From contig JBJMIG010000091.1 of assembly GCA_045806965.1 (NCBI GenBank), forward strand, positions 73,328 through 137,327: 64,000 nt of DNA, given 5' to 3'. The notes under the pieces were generated by a model. The model made no database searches, was not told the origin of the DNA, and was given only the letters and a program-made list of their open reading frames with translations. Shown piece after piece: positions 8,741-17,925 of this stretch; the first letter of the stretch is position 1; each line of letters begins with the position of its first letter. Position numbers and translations under genes: made by a program. The DNA comes from DASYTH01 sp045806965. Lineage in GTDB: Bacteria; Actinomycetota; Actinomycetes; Mycobacteriales; Pseudonocardiaceae.

Positions 8741-9454
8741 TCAGGTCAGCGGCGCGGGAACCAGGCTGAAGGCCGGGTCCAGGTGTGCGGTGTCGTTGAA
8801 CCGGCGGACGATCCAGGCTTGTGGCGTGATCACGACGTGCGAGATCGAGCCGTTGTCGGCGCCGACGAAGGCGAACCCGCGGGCCTGGCTGGCGAGCGCG
8901 AGCACTTGGCCGACCACACCGCCGTGGGTGAACACCGCGACGCACTCGCCGGGGTGCGCGGCCGCCAGTCGCTCGATCGCACCGCGTACCCGGGCGGCGA
9001 AATCCTCGTCCGCTTCGGCTCCGGGGATGACGTCCCAGCGTTGCTCGGTCCAGAGCCGCTTGGCGATCTCGCCGTTCTCCGCGACCATCCGGCGGAACAA
9101 CCCGCCTTCCCACTCGCCAAGGTAGACCTCGCGGAGGTCGGGCTCCACCCGTGGCGCGATCCCGATCCGTTCCACCAGTGGCTCCGCGGTCTGCACCGTC
9201 CGCCGCAGCGTCGTGACGTAAATCTGATCGATCTTGACGACCGCCAGGCGGTCGGCCACCCGGTCGGCCTGCTCCCGCCCCTCCGGCGCCAGTTCCGGGT
9301 CGGACTGCCCGTCGACCAGCGGGAACGACTGGTCGCGGCGGGCCGGCGCGGACTCGCCGTGCCGGACGAGCAACAGTTCGGTCGAGCCCGGTGGGGCGAC
9401 GAACCGCGCCTGGCGGTATTCCTCGGGCTCCTGGTTCTCAGCGGCAGTGCTCAC
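8741..9454 (-). CDS. Histidine phosphatase family protein
   Basis: 237 residues of the phosphoglycerate-mutase-like superfamily. The catalytic R-H-G-E lies at about residues 31-34; a central R-R-T-V-Q-T-A and the second catalytic His in VFTHGGVVGQV are intact. Such proteins remove phosphate from small molecules or proteins through a phosphohistidine; the substrate cannot be read from sequence. It is convergent with the gene at 8014 and divergent from the HTH gene at 9552. Confidence 0.85.
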   Translation of the reverse strand: MSTAAENQEPEEYRQARFVAPPGSTELLLVRHGESAPARRDQSFPLVDGQSDPELAPEGREQADRVADRLAVVKIDQIYVTTLRRTVQTAEPLVERIGIAPRVEPDLREVYLGEWEGGLFRRMVAENGEIAKRLWTEQRWDVIPGAEADEDFAARVRGAIERLAAAHPGECVAVFTHGGVVGQVLALASQARGFAFVGADNGSISHVVITPQAWIVRRFNDTAHLDPAFSLVPAPLT

Positions 9455-9551
9455 CGGGGCAGGCTAGCCTGCCGGCCGGATCGAGAGATCTTAACTTGCT
9501 TAACCGTCTGAAGGGGTTACTCTCACGAAGGTCAACCGGAGGTGGCAGGAG

Positions 9552-10589
9552 ATGGCCAGGACGGCCCGCAGGCTGCTCGCCAGCCGGTTGCGTGCGCTCC
9601 GCGAGACCAGTTTCGGGGTGCGAGTGACCCAGGAGCAGCTTGCCTCGGCGCTCGGCCGGGACAAGCCGCTCAGCAGCGCCGCCATCTCGATGTGGGAGAA
9701 CGGGGAGATCGACAAGTGGCCGTCCGCCTCCCGGCTCGTCCAGTACGCGCTGATCTTCAGCACTCCGGAGAGCCTTGGTCCGGCTCCGCACGTGCCGGAG
9801 GAGTCCACTTTGGACAAGCCGACGCGGATGCGCTTCCATCAGCTTCGCACCGCGCTGCTCGAACTGCGTGAGGGCGCCGAGCAGGAGGCGAGGCGGGAGC
9901 GCTCGATCCCCGGCGCGGCCGGTGGCAATGAGCTCTGGCATCACAACCGGGACGAGAAGCTGGTGGTCGTCGCCCCGGAGTTGGTCGGCGAGCGGCCGCT
10001 GTCCGCGGAGGAGCACAGCCTCAACTACATCCGCCTGTCCCGCTACGGCGACCTTGACGCGTTCTTCGAGATGTACGTCGCGCTGACCCGCATGGGTTAC
10101 CGCAACCTCAGCCACCGGTCGGCCCGGGAGCCCGGGATCGGCACCGCGCGCAACCTGGTGCTTATCGGCGGACCCGCCGACAACCCGCTGACCCGCACCT
10201 TCACCCATCTGCTCGACCTGCCGTTCGAGCAGCGGCCGGTGCCGGACGGCGGGCCGAACATCTTCCGGATGTCCGACGGCACCTCGGTGCTGCCCAAGGT
10301 CATCGACGAGACGCACGTGGTCGAGGATCTCGGCCTGTTCGTGCGGGCCACCAACCCGACCAACCCGGACACCGACGTCACCCTGTGCAGCGGCAGCTAC
10401 ACCTATGGCGTGCTCGGCGCGGTTGAGCTGTTCACCAACCCGCGTCTGGCCGGGGAGAACGTCGAGGCCGTCCACCAGTTGCTCGGTCAGGCCAAGAGTT
10501 TCGCCGTGCTGTTCCGGGTGAAGGTGATCGACGGCCGGGTGCCGACGCCGAGGCTGTCGACGGCGATCGTGGACTGCGTCGGGCTCTGA
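9552..10589 (+). CDS. HTH regulator with unrecognised C-terminal sensor domain
   Basis: 345 residues. Residues 10-75 form an XRE-like helix-turn-helix with a slightly expanded first half (RALRETSFGVRVTQEQLASAL...ISMWENGEI). Residues 110-345 form one domain that I do not recognise; it contains N-L-V-L-I-G-G-P-A-D-N, a pattern reminiscent of Rossmann-like nucleotide-binding domains. AGGAG lies just upstream of the ATG. The upstream region holds TTAACTTGCTTAACC (about 9491), and a related TAAGTTAACC occurs near 10884, which may be shared binding sites. Confidence 0.7.
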   Translation: MARTARRLLASRLRALRETSFGVRVTQEQLASALGRDKPLSSAAISMWENGEIDKWPSASRLVQYALIFSTPESLGPAPHVPEESTLDKPTRMRFHQLRTALLELREGAEQEARRERSIPGAAGGNELWHHNRDEKLVVVAPELVGERPLSAEEHSLNYIRLSRYGDLDAFFEMYVALTRMGYRNLSHRSAREPGIGTARNLVLIGGPADNPLTRTFTHLLDLPFEQRPVPDGGPNIFRMSDGTSVLPKVIDETHVVEDLGLFVRATNPTNPDTDVTLCSGSYTYGVLGAVELFTNPRLAGENVEAVHQLLGQAKSFAVLFRVKVIDGRVPTPRLSTAIVDCVGL

Positions 10590-10756
10590 CCCAAACTCAG
10601 TGCTTCCTGCGGGCCCGCGGTGGCCACATCGATGGCGTGCACCACCTGGATGCCGCCGAGGATGAGCAGGGCCACCAGTATGGCGATGAGGATCTTGAAC
10701 AATGATCTCCAGAAGCCCATGATCATCAGGGCCAGGAGAATGAGCGCGTACAGCAT
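10487..10756 (-). CDS. Small two-segment membrane protein
   Basis: 89 residues. Two hydrophobic stretches (residues 2-14 and 19-40) are split by a short W-R-S turn, followed by a polar Thr/Ser-rich tail. GGAGAG lies six to seven bases before the ATG. The last 103 bp are antisense to the 3' end of the HTH gene at 9552-10589, which is unusual for the region. No family is recognised. A shorter tail through an undetected frameshift is possible. Confidence 0.55.
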   Translation of the reverse strand: MLYALILLALMIMGFWRSLFKILIAILVALLILGGIQVVHAIDVATAGPQEALSLGQSPTQSTIAVDSLGVGTRPSITFTRNSTAKLLA

Positions 10757-11020
10757 GGTTGCTCTCCAATCGGGAGAGCCGACTCTGGTTGCGACACCAG
10801 CGCCGTCACGACGATGGCTACCGGCAACCTCGAGTGGGCGCCATCAGGGTTACCTCACGGGTTGACTTAAGTGGTATCGAGATAAGTTAACCATCTCATC
10901 CGGTGAACCTCCGGTCAACGACAAAAATGTCCGGAAATCTTCCTGGATGCGGGGCATGGGTGTCCCGCGGCGGCGCTTACGCCGAGCGTGCCGTGGCGCA
11001 GGACTCGCCGCTGGGGTCGG

Positions 11021-11503
11021 TCAGGCTGGGTCTTGGGGTGACTGGCCGTCCGGGTGTCCCGCCGGTGTAGCCGGACTGAGCAGGGCGACGCGGATTCGGT
11101 CGGCGTATGCCTCGGCCGGTTCGGCGTCGTCGTAGGGATGCCGCGGGCCGAGCCAGAAGCGCAGCCCATCCTTGTGATGGCGCGGGATCACGTGCAGATG
11201 GAGGTGCGGGACCGACTGACTGATGATGTTGTTGATCAGGATGAGGGAGCCGTCCGCGCCGAGACCGTCCTCGACCGCGCGTTGCAGGCGTTGGGCCAGA
11301 GTGAAGAAGGGCGGGACCAACTCGGCCGGGAGGTCGCTCAGCACCTGGAAGTGTTGCTTGGGCACCAGGAGCACGTGGCCGCGGAACACCGGGCGATGGT
11401 CGAGGAAGGCGAGCAGGTCGTCGGTCTCGTGGACAAGGGTGGCGGTCAGGTCGCCGGCGATGATGGCGTAGAACGTGCAGCGTGTGTCCCGGCGGCTCGG
11501 CAT
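11021..11503 (-). CDS. HIT-family nucleotide hydrolase/transferase
   Basis: 160 residues. The histidine triad S-V-P-H-L-H-L-H-V-I-P-R-H is intact near residue 108, and the N-terminus has the usual F-Y-x-I-I-A-G-D. HIT proteins act on nucleoside-phosphate conjugates such as ApnA or AMP-lysine. Residues after about 125 are longer than in the minimal family and Pro/Asp-rich. It is divergent from the gene at 11613. Confidence 0.9.
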   Translation of the reverse strand: MPSRRDTRCTFYAIIAGDLTATLVHETDDLLAFLDHRPVFRGHVLLVPKQHFQVLSDLPAELVPPFFTLAQRLQRAVEDGLGADGSLILINNIISQSVPHLHLHVIPRHHKDGLRFWLGPRHPYDDAEPAEAYADRIRVALLSPATPAGHPDGQSPQDPA

Positions 11504-11612
11504 GCGACGAGTCTAGTACCTGCCATTCTCTCGTGTGATTCGAGTCATGTTCGAGTGCATTTCTAGAGTGCCCAAAGAGTATTGCCGCAACTCATCCGAA
11601 ATGGGGTCGATC

Positions 11613-12110
11613 ATGAGTTCGTCGAGGGTCTCCGAGCCGGCTCCGGCCTGGCTACGGGAGCTGGCGCAGGCTCAGGCTCGGTATCAGGAGCTGTTGGGCT
11701 GGCCGGTTTCGGTGCGGGTCGGACACCAAAACCTGGTCGTCGCGGTCGGTGCGGTGCTGGTTGCGATCGCCATGCCGGCCGGACTTGGCGAGCGCGTTCG
11801 TGCCCAATTAGGAATATCCATTCTGGCCGCGCCGATAATCGCCAGCGCCGACGGTTCTCGCTGGACATTTCTGGCCAAGTCGGGCTCGTCGATTCGCCCG
11901 GCGGTCGCCGAGGATCTGTCCGGTAGCAAGGTGCGACTGGCGCCGTGGGGCAGCTATGTCGTCCTGCCGACCGGCCTGGACACGACGAGCGGCCGGGTCG
12001 AGCGGTGGATCGAGAGCCCGCAGCCGAACCGGTTGCTGCCGGACGCGTGCACGATCGTCGGCCTCACCCGCCGGCTCACCTACGGCCAGCGGGTGGGCGC
12101 GGCGGCCTGA
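11613..12110 (+). CDS. Uncharacterised actinobacterial protein
   Basis: 165 residues from the ATG at 11613; GGGG lies upstream and conserved-looking sequence begins here, so the longer frame from 11535 is not used. Residues 8-90 contain WLRELAQAQARYQELLGWPV and alternating hydrophobic strands; the C-terminus ends in a basic segment. The R-Y-x-x-L-L-G-W-P-V opening resembles short proteins sometimes annotated as primase-polymerase-like, but no catalytic Asp pair is visible. No membrane segment or signal is seen. Confidence 0.6.
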   Translation: MSSSRVSEPAPAWLRELAQAQARYQELLGWPVSVRVGHQNLVVAVGAVLVAIAMPAGLGERVRAQLGISILAAPIIASADGSRWTFLAKSGSSIRPAVAEDLSGSKVRLAPWGSYVVLPTGLDTTSGRVERWIESPQPNRLLPDACTIVGLTRRLTYGQRVGAAA

Positions 12111-12296
12111 GGCCGGAGCGGCGACCCCGCGGCTCGACCACTGTCCGACGCCGGGCTGGACCGGGCGCCAGCGGTGCTCCGGTCGGTCGGCCGAGGTGCG
12201 GAACATATCGTTCCGTTCTGGCCGCGGCCAGCCAGCGCACTCGAGAATGTCCGGGCGTTGTTCGCGGTGATGAAGAATGGGCGTGTGGGTGGCGCG

Positions 12297-13355
12297 ATGC
12301 CGGAGGTGTACCTGCTGATCCTGGGCGACCACCTGCCCGATCCGAGGACCGGGCGGCTGGTCAGCGAGGGTGAGCGGCTTCGGGCCGTCATCGAGCAGGC
12401 GGTCGTCGCGGAGGAGGCCGGGTTCACCGGGGTCGCGGTGGGGGAGCACCACTTCATCCGCTACATCGTCTCGGCACCCGAACTGGTCCTGGCCGCGATC
12501 GCGGCGCGGACCTCGACCCTGCGGCTGTCCACCGGCGTCACCCTGCTGGCGCACCGGGATCCGGTGCGCGTGGCGGAGGAGTTGGCCACGCTCGACGTGC
12601 TGTCCGGCGGGCGGGCGGAGCTGATCGTGGCGCGCGGGATCTCTCAGGAGACCGACGCCGCGTTCGGCATCGCGCCCGACGACCTGCGCGCGCGGTTCGA
12701 GGAACATCTGCGGCTGTTGCTCCTGCTGCTGGAGAAGCCCGAGGTGTCCTGGGACGGGCGCTACCGCGGTCAGCTCGACGCGGTGACGCCGACGCCCCGG
12801 CCGGTGCAGGTGCCCCGGCCGACCATCTGGGTGGGCAGCGGATCGGAGGTGTCCACCGACCTGGCTGTCGAGCTGGGCCTCCCACTGGTTCTGCCGAGCA
12901 CCCTGCGCGACCCGCTCACCCACCTGCCGCTGGTCGAGCGCTACCGCACCCGGATCCGCTCGGACGACGCGCGGGTGGGGCTGCCCAGCCACATGTTCGT
13001 CGCTCCGACCTCGGCGCGGGCCCGGGCGCACTGGCGGCCGCACCTGGAGACCTACGCGCGCTTCGCCGAGGAGTGGCGCGGCGACGGCACCGGGCTGGAC
13101 GTCGATCGGCTGATGGAGGGCGCCGCCGTGTGCGGCGACCCGCCGGAGGTGGCCGGGCGGCTCAACGACCTCGCCGCCCGGCTGGGTCTCGACGTGCACC
13201 TGGTGATCGTGGATGTCGGCGGGTTGGCCCAGTGCGACGTGCTGGACGCCATCCGCCTGTTCGGCGCCGAGGTCATTCCCAGGCTGGAGAACGGAAAAAC
13301 CGGCCCGGCGCGCCGCTCCCCACGGCGCGCCGGGCCGGGTCGGGCCGGCGGCTAG
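12297..13355 (+). CDS. LLM-class flavin-dependent oxidoreductase
   Basis: 352 residues from ATG 12297. The start is uncertain because ATG 12270 and GTG 12285 are also in frame and none has a strong ribosome-binding site. It is a luciferase-like TIM-barrel (VAVGEHHF near residue 46; LRLSTGVTLLAHRDPVRVAEELATLD; IWVGSGSE), predicted to use reduced FMN or F420. The substrate is unknown. The last 19 codons run through a 39-bp terminator hairpin and the stop overlaps the convergent MFS stop in CTAG. Confidence 0.85.
   Translation: MPEVYLLILGDHLPDPRTGRLVSEGERLRAVIEQAVVAEEAGFTGVAVGEHHFIRYIVSAPELVLAAIAARTSTLRLSTGVTLLAHRDPVRVAEELATLDVLSGGRAELIVARGISQETDAAFGIAPDDLRARFEEHLRLLLLLLEKPEVSWDGRYRGQLDAVTPTPRPVQVPRPTIWVGSGSEVSTDLAVELGLPLVLPSTLRDPLTHLPLVERYRTRIRSDDARVGLPSHMFVAPTSARARAHWRPHLETYARFAEEWRGDGTGLDVDRLMEGAAVCGDPPEVAGRLNDLAARLGLDVHLVIVDVGGLAQCDVLDAIRLFGAEVIPRLENGKTGPARRSPRRAGPGRAGG
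13300..13338. terminator. Bidirectional 16-bp stem terminator inside coding 3' end
   Basis: CCGGCCCGGCGCGCCG at 13300-13315 pairs perfectly with 13323-13338 around the loop CTCCCCA. It serves the convergent LLM and MFS genes. It lies inside the last codons of the LLM gene, so that protein's Arg/Gly/Pro-rich tail is largely dictated by the hairpin. Confidence 0.8.
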
Positions 13356-14848
13356 GCGGCGGCCCGCGCCGGCTCGGGCTCCTCCGCCGGGTTCTCACCG
13401 GCGCCCGGCGCCGGTGCCGAGCGAAGCATGCCGACGGCCAGGGCCACCGCCGCGACGATGAGCACCGCGCCGATGCCGAACGCCAGGCGGAAACCACTGG
13501 TCAGTGCGGCCGCCGTGGGTTCACCCGCGGCGAGCAGCCCGGTCGTCCGCGAGGTGGACAACGTGGCCAGCACCGCCAGGCCCAGCGCGCCGCCGACCTG
13601 TGCGGTGGTGTTGACCAGCCCGGACGCCAGCCCGGCGTCGTCGGCCGTCGCCCCGGACATGGCCAGCGTCATCAGCGACGGGAAGGACAGCCCCGCGCCG
13701 AGGCCGACCAGCAGGATCGCCGGCAGCAGGTCGCCGAAGTAGCCGCCGTCCACCGGCAGCCGGGTGAACAAGGTCAGCCCGGCCAGGATCAGTACCAGCC
13801 CGACGATCAGCACTTGGCGCGCGCCGAACCGGGTGATCAGCCGGGCGGAGAGCCCGACGGAGAGCCCACCGATGGCCAGTGCGGTCGGCAGGAACCCCAG
13901 GCCGATCTGGAGCGCGTCGTAGCCGAGCACCTTCTGCATGTAGAGCGTGCCGAGGAAGAACATGCCGAACATGCCGGCCACCATCAGGATCTGCACCAGG
14001 TTCGCGCCGGACACGTTGCGCGAGCGGAAGATCCGCAGCGGCAGCAGCGGGTTGGCCGCCCGCAGCTGCCGGAGGATGAACCCGGCGAGCAGCGCGACCG
14101 CGAGCACCCCGAGGCCGATGGTGTGCAGGGAAGCCCAGCCGTGCTCCTCGGTCTTGACGATGGTGTAGACGCCGAGCATCAGCGCGCCGGTGACCAGCAC
14201 GGCCCCGATCACGTCGGCGCCCTGGCCGAAGCCGATCCCGCGGTCGTTCGCCACCAGCCGGGCGGCGAGCAGCGCGGCCACGATGCCGATCGGGATGTTC
14301 ACGAAGAAGATCCAGTGCCAGTTGAGACTCTGGGTGAGCACCCCGCCGGCCAGCAGCCCGACCGACGCGCCGGCCGCGGCCACGAAGCTGAACACGCCGA
14401 TGGCCTTGGCCTGCTCGTCGGGCTCGGGGAACATGGTGACGATCATGCCGAGGGTGACCGCGGTGGCCATGGCGCCGCCGACGCCCTGCACGAACCGCGC
14501 GCCGATGAGCACTTCCGGGCTGCCGGACAGGCCACACAGGATCGAGGCGGCGGTGAACACCCCGAGCCCGGTCAGGAAGATTCGTTTGCGGCCGATGAGG
14601 TCGCCGAGCCGCCCGGCCAGCAGCAGCAGACCGCCGAACGCGATGAGGTAGGCGTTGACCACCCAGGCCAGGCTGGACTGGGAGAAACCGAGGTCGGTCT
14701 GGATGGCCGGTAGCGCCACGTTCACGATGGTCATGTCAAGAACGATCATGAGCATTCCGGTGCACAGCACGATGAGTGCGAGCCACCGGGAATCTCGGGC
14801 CCCCGGTGTGTTGGACGCTGTAGTGGATGTTGATGCTGACTGGGTCAC
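13352..14848 (-). CDS. MFS transporter, DHA2 (14-TM) family
   Basis: 498 residues from a GTG start with AGGAGGGG upstream. About 14 membrane segments are visible. DHA2 signatures are present: motif D1 (LDMTIVNVALPAIQTDL), motif A (GRLGDLIGRKRIF) and motif C-like GASVGLLAGGVLTQ. Such proton antiporters export drugs or secondary metabolites. The marR gene lies 78 bp upstream on the same strand, and half-sites resembling its own operator occur just upstream of this start. Confidence 0.9.
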   Translation of the reverse strand: MTQSASTSTTASNTPGARDSRWLALIVLCTGMLMIVLDMTIVNVALPAIQTDLGFSQSSLAWVVNAYLIAFGGLLLLAGRLGDLIGRKRIFLTGLGVFTAASILCGLSGSPEVLIGARFVQGVGGAMATAVTLGMIVTMFPEPDEQAKAIGVFSFVAAAGASVGLLAGGVLTQSLNWHWIFFVNIPIGIVAALLAARLVANDRGIGFGQGADVIGAVLVTGALMLGVYTIVKTEEHGWASLHTIGLGVLAVALLAGFILRQLRAANPLLPLRIFRSRNVSGANLVQILMVAGMFGMFFLGTLYMQKVLGYDALQIGLGFLPTALAIGGLSVGLSARLITRFGARQVLIVGLVLILAGLTLFTRLPVDGGYFGDLLPAILLVGLGAGLSFPSLMTLAMSGATADDAGLASGLVNTTAQVGGALGLAVLATLSTSRTTGLLAAGEPTAAALTSGFRLAFGIGAVLIVAAVALAVGMLRSAPAPGAGENPAEEPEPARAAA

Positions 14849-14884
14849 GGATCCCCTCCTGGTTCGTGATGTCCAGGTGAGACC

Positions 14885-14918
14885 GTAGCAGATGATCCGG
14901 TTCGGGACTATCTGTTTT
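14885..14918. promoter_or_regulatory. Candidate MarR operator upstream of MFS gene
   Basis: Half-sites GTAGCAGA (14885) and TCTGTTTT (14911) face each other 18 bp apart. GTAGCAGA is the same half-site seen in the palindrome upstream of the marR gene at 15427-15447. Confidence 0.4.
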
Positions 14919-14926
14919 GGGATCAG

Positions 14927-15415
14927 TTACGCCTTCGGCGAACGACGTCTCACTGGGCGGGAACATGGCGTCGGGGTCGACAGCCGGCCCCGGACCAGGC
15001 GAAGCAGCCCGTTCATGAACGCCTCCCGCTCACCGTCCGCCAGCGTGCCGAGAACGTCCGCGTAGATCTGGGCGACCACCTGCTCCGCGGCGGCCACCAT
15101 GCGCCCGCCGGCCTCGGTGACCCGAATGATCCGCGCCCGGCGATCGTGCGCGTCCGGTCGGCGCTCGGCGAGCCCGGCCCGCTCGAGCTCATCCATGGTG
15201 ACCACCATGGTCGTCTTGTCCAGGTTGCACAGCTCGGCGAGCCGGATCTGGGACAGGTCGCCGGTCGCCAGTGCCTTGGACAACACGCAGTAGCCGCGCT
15301 GCGAGATACCCAACTCGGCGAGGCCCGAGGTCAGCTCGGTCAACAGCACGTGGCTCGCCTGCGACAGCAGATACATCAGGTCGTCTTTGACCCCGAGCGG
15401 CGCTTGAGTGCCCAT
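14927..15415 (-). CDS. MarR-family regulator
   Basis: 162 residues with a winged helix (residues 35-105: LAELCNLDKTTMVVTMDELERAGLAERRPDAHDRRARIIRVTEAG), including the D-x-R wing motif. It precedes the MFS gene on the same strand, a classic MarR/efflux arrangement in which ligand binding relieves repression. The C-terminal 20 residues are basic and Pro/Arg-rich. The ribosome-binding site is weak. Confidence 0.88.
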   Translation of the reverse strand: MGTQAPLGVKDDLMYLLSQASHVLLTELTSGLAELGISQRGYCVLSKALATGDLSQIRLAELCNLDKTTMVVTMDELERAGLAERRPDAHDRRARIIRVTEAGGRMVAAAEQVVAQIYADVLGTLADGEREAFMNGLLRLVRGRLSTPTPCSRPVRRRSPKA

Positions 15416-15426
15416 GACACACCAGC

Positions 15427-15447
15427 GTAACAGAAACCGTCTGCTAC
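15427..15447. promoter_or_regulatory. Candidate MarR operator
   Basis: GTAACAGA and TCTGCTAC form an imperfect palindrome (7 of 8 pairs) around AACCG, 12 bp upstream of the marR start. It fits autoregulation. Confidence 0.5.
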
Positions 15448-15491
15448 GGGATTATCTTGATCGCTGACAAGTTTCCGGGTGATCAGCCTCC

Positions 15492-16352
15492 TCAGGCGGC
15501 CGGAAGGGTCGTCTTGGCGCTGGTCCGAGTGTCCGCCAGGCGTGCGCGGGTCTCGGCGTCCTTCGGGGTGTAGACGGACATCCGAAGACCGCCCTCGCTG
15601 GGCACCGCGAGCTCGGTGTTGGCCAGCACGAGCCGGCCGACCACCGGGTGCATGAACCGGCGGACACGCTCGGCCGGAGCCGCGACATCGTGCCGTGCCC
15701 ACAGCTCGGCGAAGTCGGAGCTGTGCTCGGCGAGCCGGCGGATGTCCTCCTCCCATTCGGGATCCCCGATGTGCTTGGCGTACTCGGCCCGTAATCGGGC
15801 GACCAGATGCGGCGCCTCGTCCTCGTAGTTCAGGAAGACCTCTCGCCGGTTCGGTTCGGCGAAGCAGCACCACAGCGTGTTCTGGTGCACGCACGGCATG
15901 CTGTGCCAGGCGGAGAACAGATCCTCGTACGCGGCGTTCTTGGCGATCACGTCGTACCGGTCGTTGATCAGCGAGGCGGGCAGCGGATCCAGCGAGCGCA
16001 GCATCTCGAACAGCGAATCCGACACCGTGCTCGCGGCGGCCAGATACGCGGGGGTGGCCTCGGCCAACTGATACAGATGCTCGCGCTCGGCCTGGTTGAG
16101 CCGCAGCGTCCTGGCCACCGCGTCGAGCACCTGCGCGCTGGCGTTGATCGACCGGCCCTGTTCGAGCCAGGTGTACCAGGTCACCCCGACACCGGCGAGC
16201 AGGGCGACCTCCTCGCGGCGCAGGCCGGCGGTACGCCGCCGGGCGCCGCCAGGCAGCCCAACGTCGCTCGGCCGCAGTTGGGCGCGCCGGGCCTTCAGGA
16301 ACTCGCCGAGCGCGGCCCGGCGAGGCGGTGCGGTCGTGGCTAGAACGGTCAC
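15492..16352 (-). CDS. XRE regulator with MmyB-like ligand-binding domain
   Basis: 286 residues. An N-terminal XRE helix-turn-helix (about 12-85, with RRTAGLRREEVALLAGVGVTWYTWLEQGR) is followed by the MmyB-type PAS-like ligand-binding domain (about 110-270, with DPLPASLINDRYDVIAKNAAY). The MmyB family is abundant in actinomycetes and usually controls a divergent oxidoreductase or transporter. Here the divergent gene is the MFS at 16465. Confidence 0.9.
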   Translation of the reverse strand: MTVLATTAPPRRAALGEFLKARRAQLRPSDVGLPGGARRRTAGLRREEVALLAGVGVTWYTWLEQGRSINASAQVLDAVARTLRLNQAEREHLYQLAEATPAYLAAASTVSDSLFEMLRSLDPLPASLINDRYDVIAKNAAYEDLFSAWHSMPCVHQNTLWCCFAEPNRREVFLNYEDEAPHLVARLRAEYAKHIGDPEWEEDIRRLAEHSSDFAELWARHDVAAPAERVRRFMHPVVGRLVLANTELAVPSEGGLRMSVYTPKDAETRARLADTRTSAKTTLPAA

Positions 16353-16390
16353 CAGACCATCCTCCCGATGGGGTCTGACAATTTCGACTC

Positions 16391-16413
16391 GTTATCCAGG
16401 TAGTCCTGGTAAC
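16391..16413. promoter_or_regulatory. Candidate operator between XRE and MFS genes
   Basis: CCAGG TAGT CCTGG is a perfect core, flanked by GTTA and TAAC with one bulged base. It lies in the 112-bp divergent gap and is the best palindrome there. Confidence 0.4.
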
Positions 16414-16464
16414 AGCACCAACCGGCTCTCGGGTCCCCGCTGTTCCCGGGGCCAGAGTCGGACC

Positions 16465-17925
16465 ATGACCATCACGCCAGAAGTCCTGGACACCGCCCGG
16501 CCGCCGGCCGGACCCGCGGCCGAGCCGGGCCGCGGACGCTGGCTCATGCTGACCGTGCTGCTCGCCGGCCAGTTCATGGCCCTGCTCGACGTCACCATCG
16601 TCAACGTCGCCATGCCGACCATGCGGATCGACCTGCACGCCTCCGGCTCGGCGCTGCAGCTCATCGTCGCCGGCTACACGGTCAGCTACGCCATGCTGCT
16701 GATCACCGGCGCCCGGCTGGGCGAGCTGTTCGGCCGGCGTCGCATGTTCCTGTCCGGCCTGTTCGTGTTCGCCCTGAGCTCGCTGCTCTGCGGGTTGGCG
16801 CCGGACGTGACCACGCTGATCGTCGCCCGGTTCCTCCAGGGCGCCGGCGCCGCGCTGATGGTGCCGCAGATCATGAGCATGATCCAGATCCGGTTCACCG
16901 GCGCGGCCAGGGCCACCGCGCTCAGCGCGTACTCGGCGGTGATCGCGGTCGGCGCGATCTGCGGCAGCATCCTCGGCGGTGTCCTGGTCGACGCCGACCT
17001 GTTCGGTACCGGGTGGCGCCCGGTGTTCCTGGTCAACGTGCCGTTCGCGCTGATCGTGGCGGTGCTGGTACCGCGCTTGGTGACGCCGGACGGGCCGCGG
17101 GGCACCCGCAAGCTGGACATCGCCGGGCTGCTGGTCGCCGTGCCGGCCGTGTTCCTCATGGTGTTTCCGGTGGTGCTCGGGCACGAGCAGGGCTGGCCGG
17201 CGTGGACGTTCCTGTGCCTCGCCGCCGGTCTGGTACTGGCCGCCGCGTTCGTCGCGGTGGAACGGCGGGTGGCCGCACGCGGCGGGGATCCGTTGCTGCG
17301 CCTCGACGTACTGCGCTCGCCGGGGCTGCGGTCCGGGCTGGCCGCCGTCGGTGCCGGCATGATCGCCTACGGCGGTTTCCTGTTCATCTTCACCCTGCAC
17401 CTGCAGGGCGGACTCGGCGACAGCCCGCTGCGGGCCAGCCTGACGTTCGCCCCGGCCGGGGCGGTGTTCGGGCTGTTCGGCTTCTACTGGCGCAAGCTCC
17501 CCGGCCGGATCCACCACCTGCTCACCCCGGTCGGCTTCACCCTCGCGGTGCTTGCCTACCTGGCGATCGCCGCGACCATGCGGGACGGCGGGCCGGGCGG
17601 TGCGCTGCTGCAAGCCGGTCTGCTGCTGTTCGGCGCGTCGATGGGCGTCGCGTTCAGCTCGCTGCTCACCAACGCGCTGGTGCACGTGCCGCTGCGCCAG
17701 GCGGCCGACGCGAGCGGACTGGTCACCACCACGGTGCAGCTCGCCCAGGTGATCGGCGTGGCCACCTTCGGCAGCCTGTTCCTCGCCCTGGCCGAGCACA
17801 CCGGTCCGCATCCTTCGGCCAGCGCCCTGGCCAGCGTCCTGATCGGTCTCGCGGGCACGCTCGCCGCCGGCATACTGGCCGCGGTGCTGCTGACCAGGAC
17901 GGTCCTCATGGCCAGGGCCGCTTAG
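16465..17925 (+). CDS. MFS transporter, DHA2 family
   Basis: 486 residues from ATG 16465, where the conserved N-terminus begins; the open frame extends further upstream into the divergent regulator. Around 14 membrane segments, motif D1 (LDVTIVNVAMPTMRIDL) and motif A (GARLGELFGRRRMF) mark a drug/metabolite proton antiporter. It is divergent from the MmyB-type regulator, which probably controls it. Its stop overlaps the convergent reductase stop by four bases (TTAG). Confidence 0.9.
   Translation: MTITPEVLDTARPPAGPAAEPGRGRWLMLTVLLAGQFMALLDVTIVNVAMPTMRIDLHASGSALQLIVAGYTVSYAMLLITGARLGELFGRRRMFLSGLFVFALSSLLCGLAPDVTTLIVARFLQGAGAALMVPQIMSMIQIRFTGAARATALSAYSAVIAVGAICGSILGGVLVDADLFGTGWRPVFLVNVPFALIVAVLVPRLVTPDGPRGTRKLDIAGLLVAVPAVFLMVFPVVLGHEQGWPAWTFLCLAAGLVLAAAFVAVERRVAARGGDPLLRLDVLRSPGLRSGLAAVGAGMIAYGGFLFIFTLHLQGGLGDSPLRASLTFAPAGAVFGLFGFYWRKLPGRIHHLLTPVGFTLAVLAYLAIAATMRDGGPGGALLQAGLLLFGASMGVAFSSLLTNALVHVPLRQAADASGLVTTTVQLAQVIGVATFGSLFLALAEHTGPHPSASALASVLIGLAGTLAAGILAAVLLTRTVLMARAA

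Noticed and set aside
11535..11612. Extended N-terminus for the protein at 11613
   Set aside because: No ribosome-binding site; the added 26 residues run into the HIT promoter region and look non-coding.
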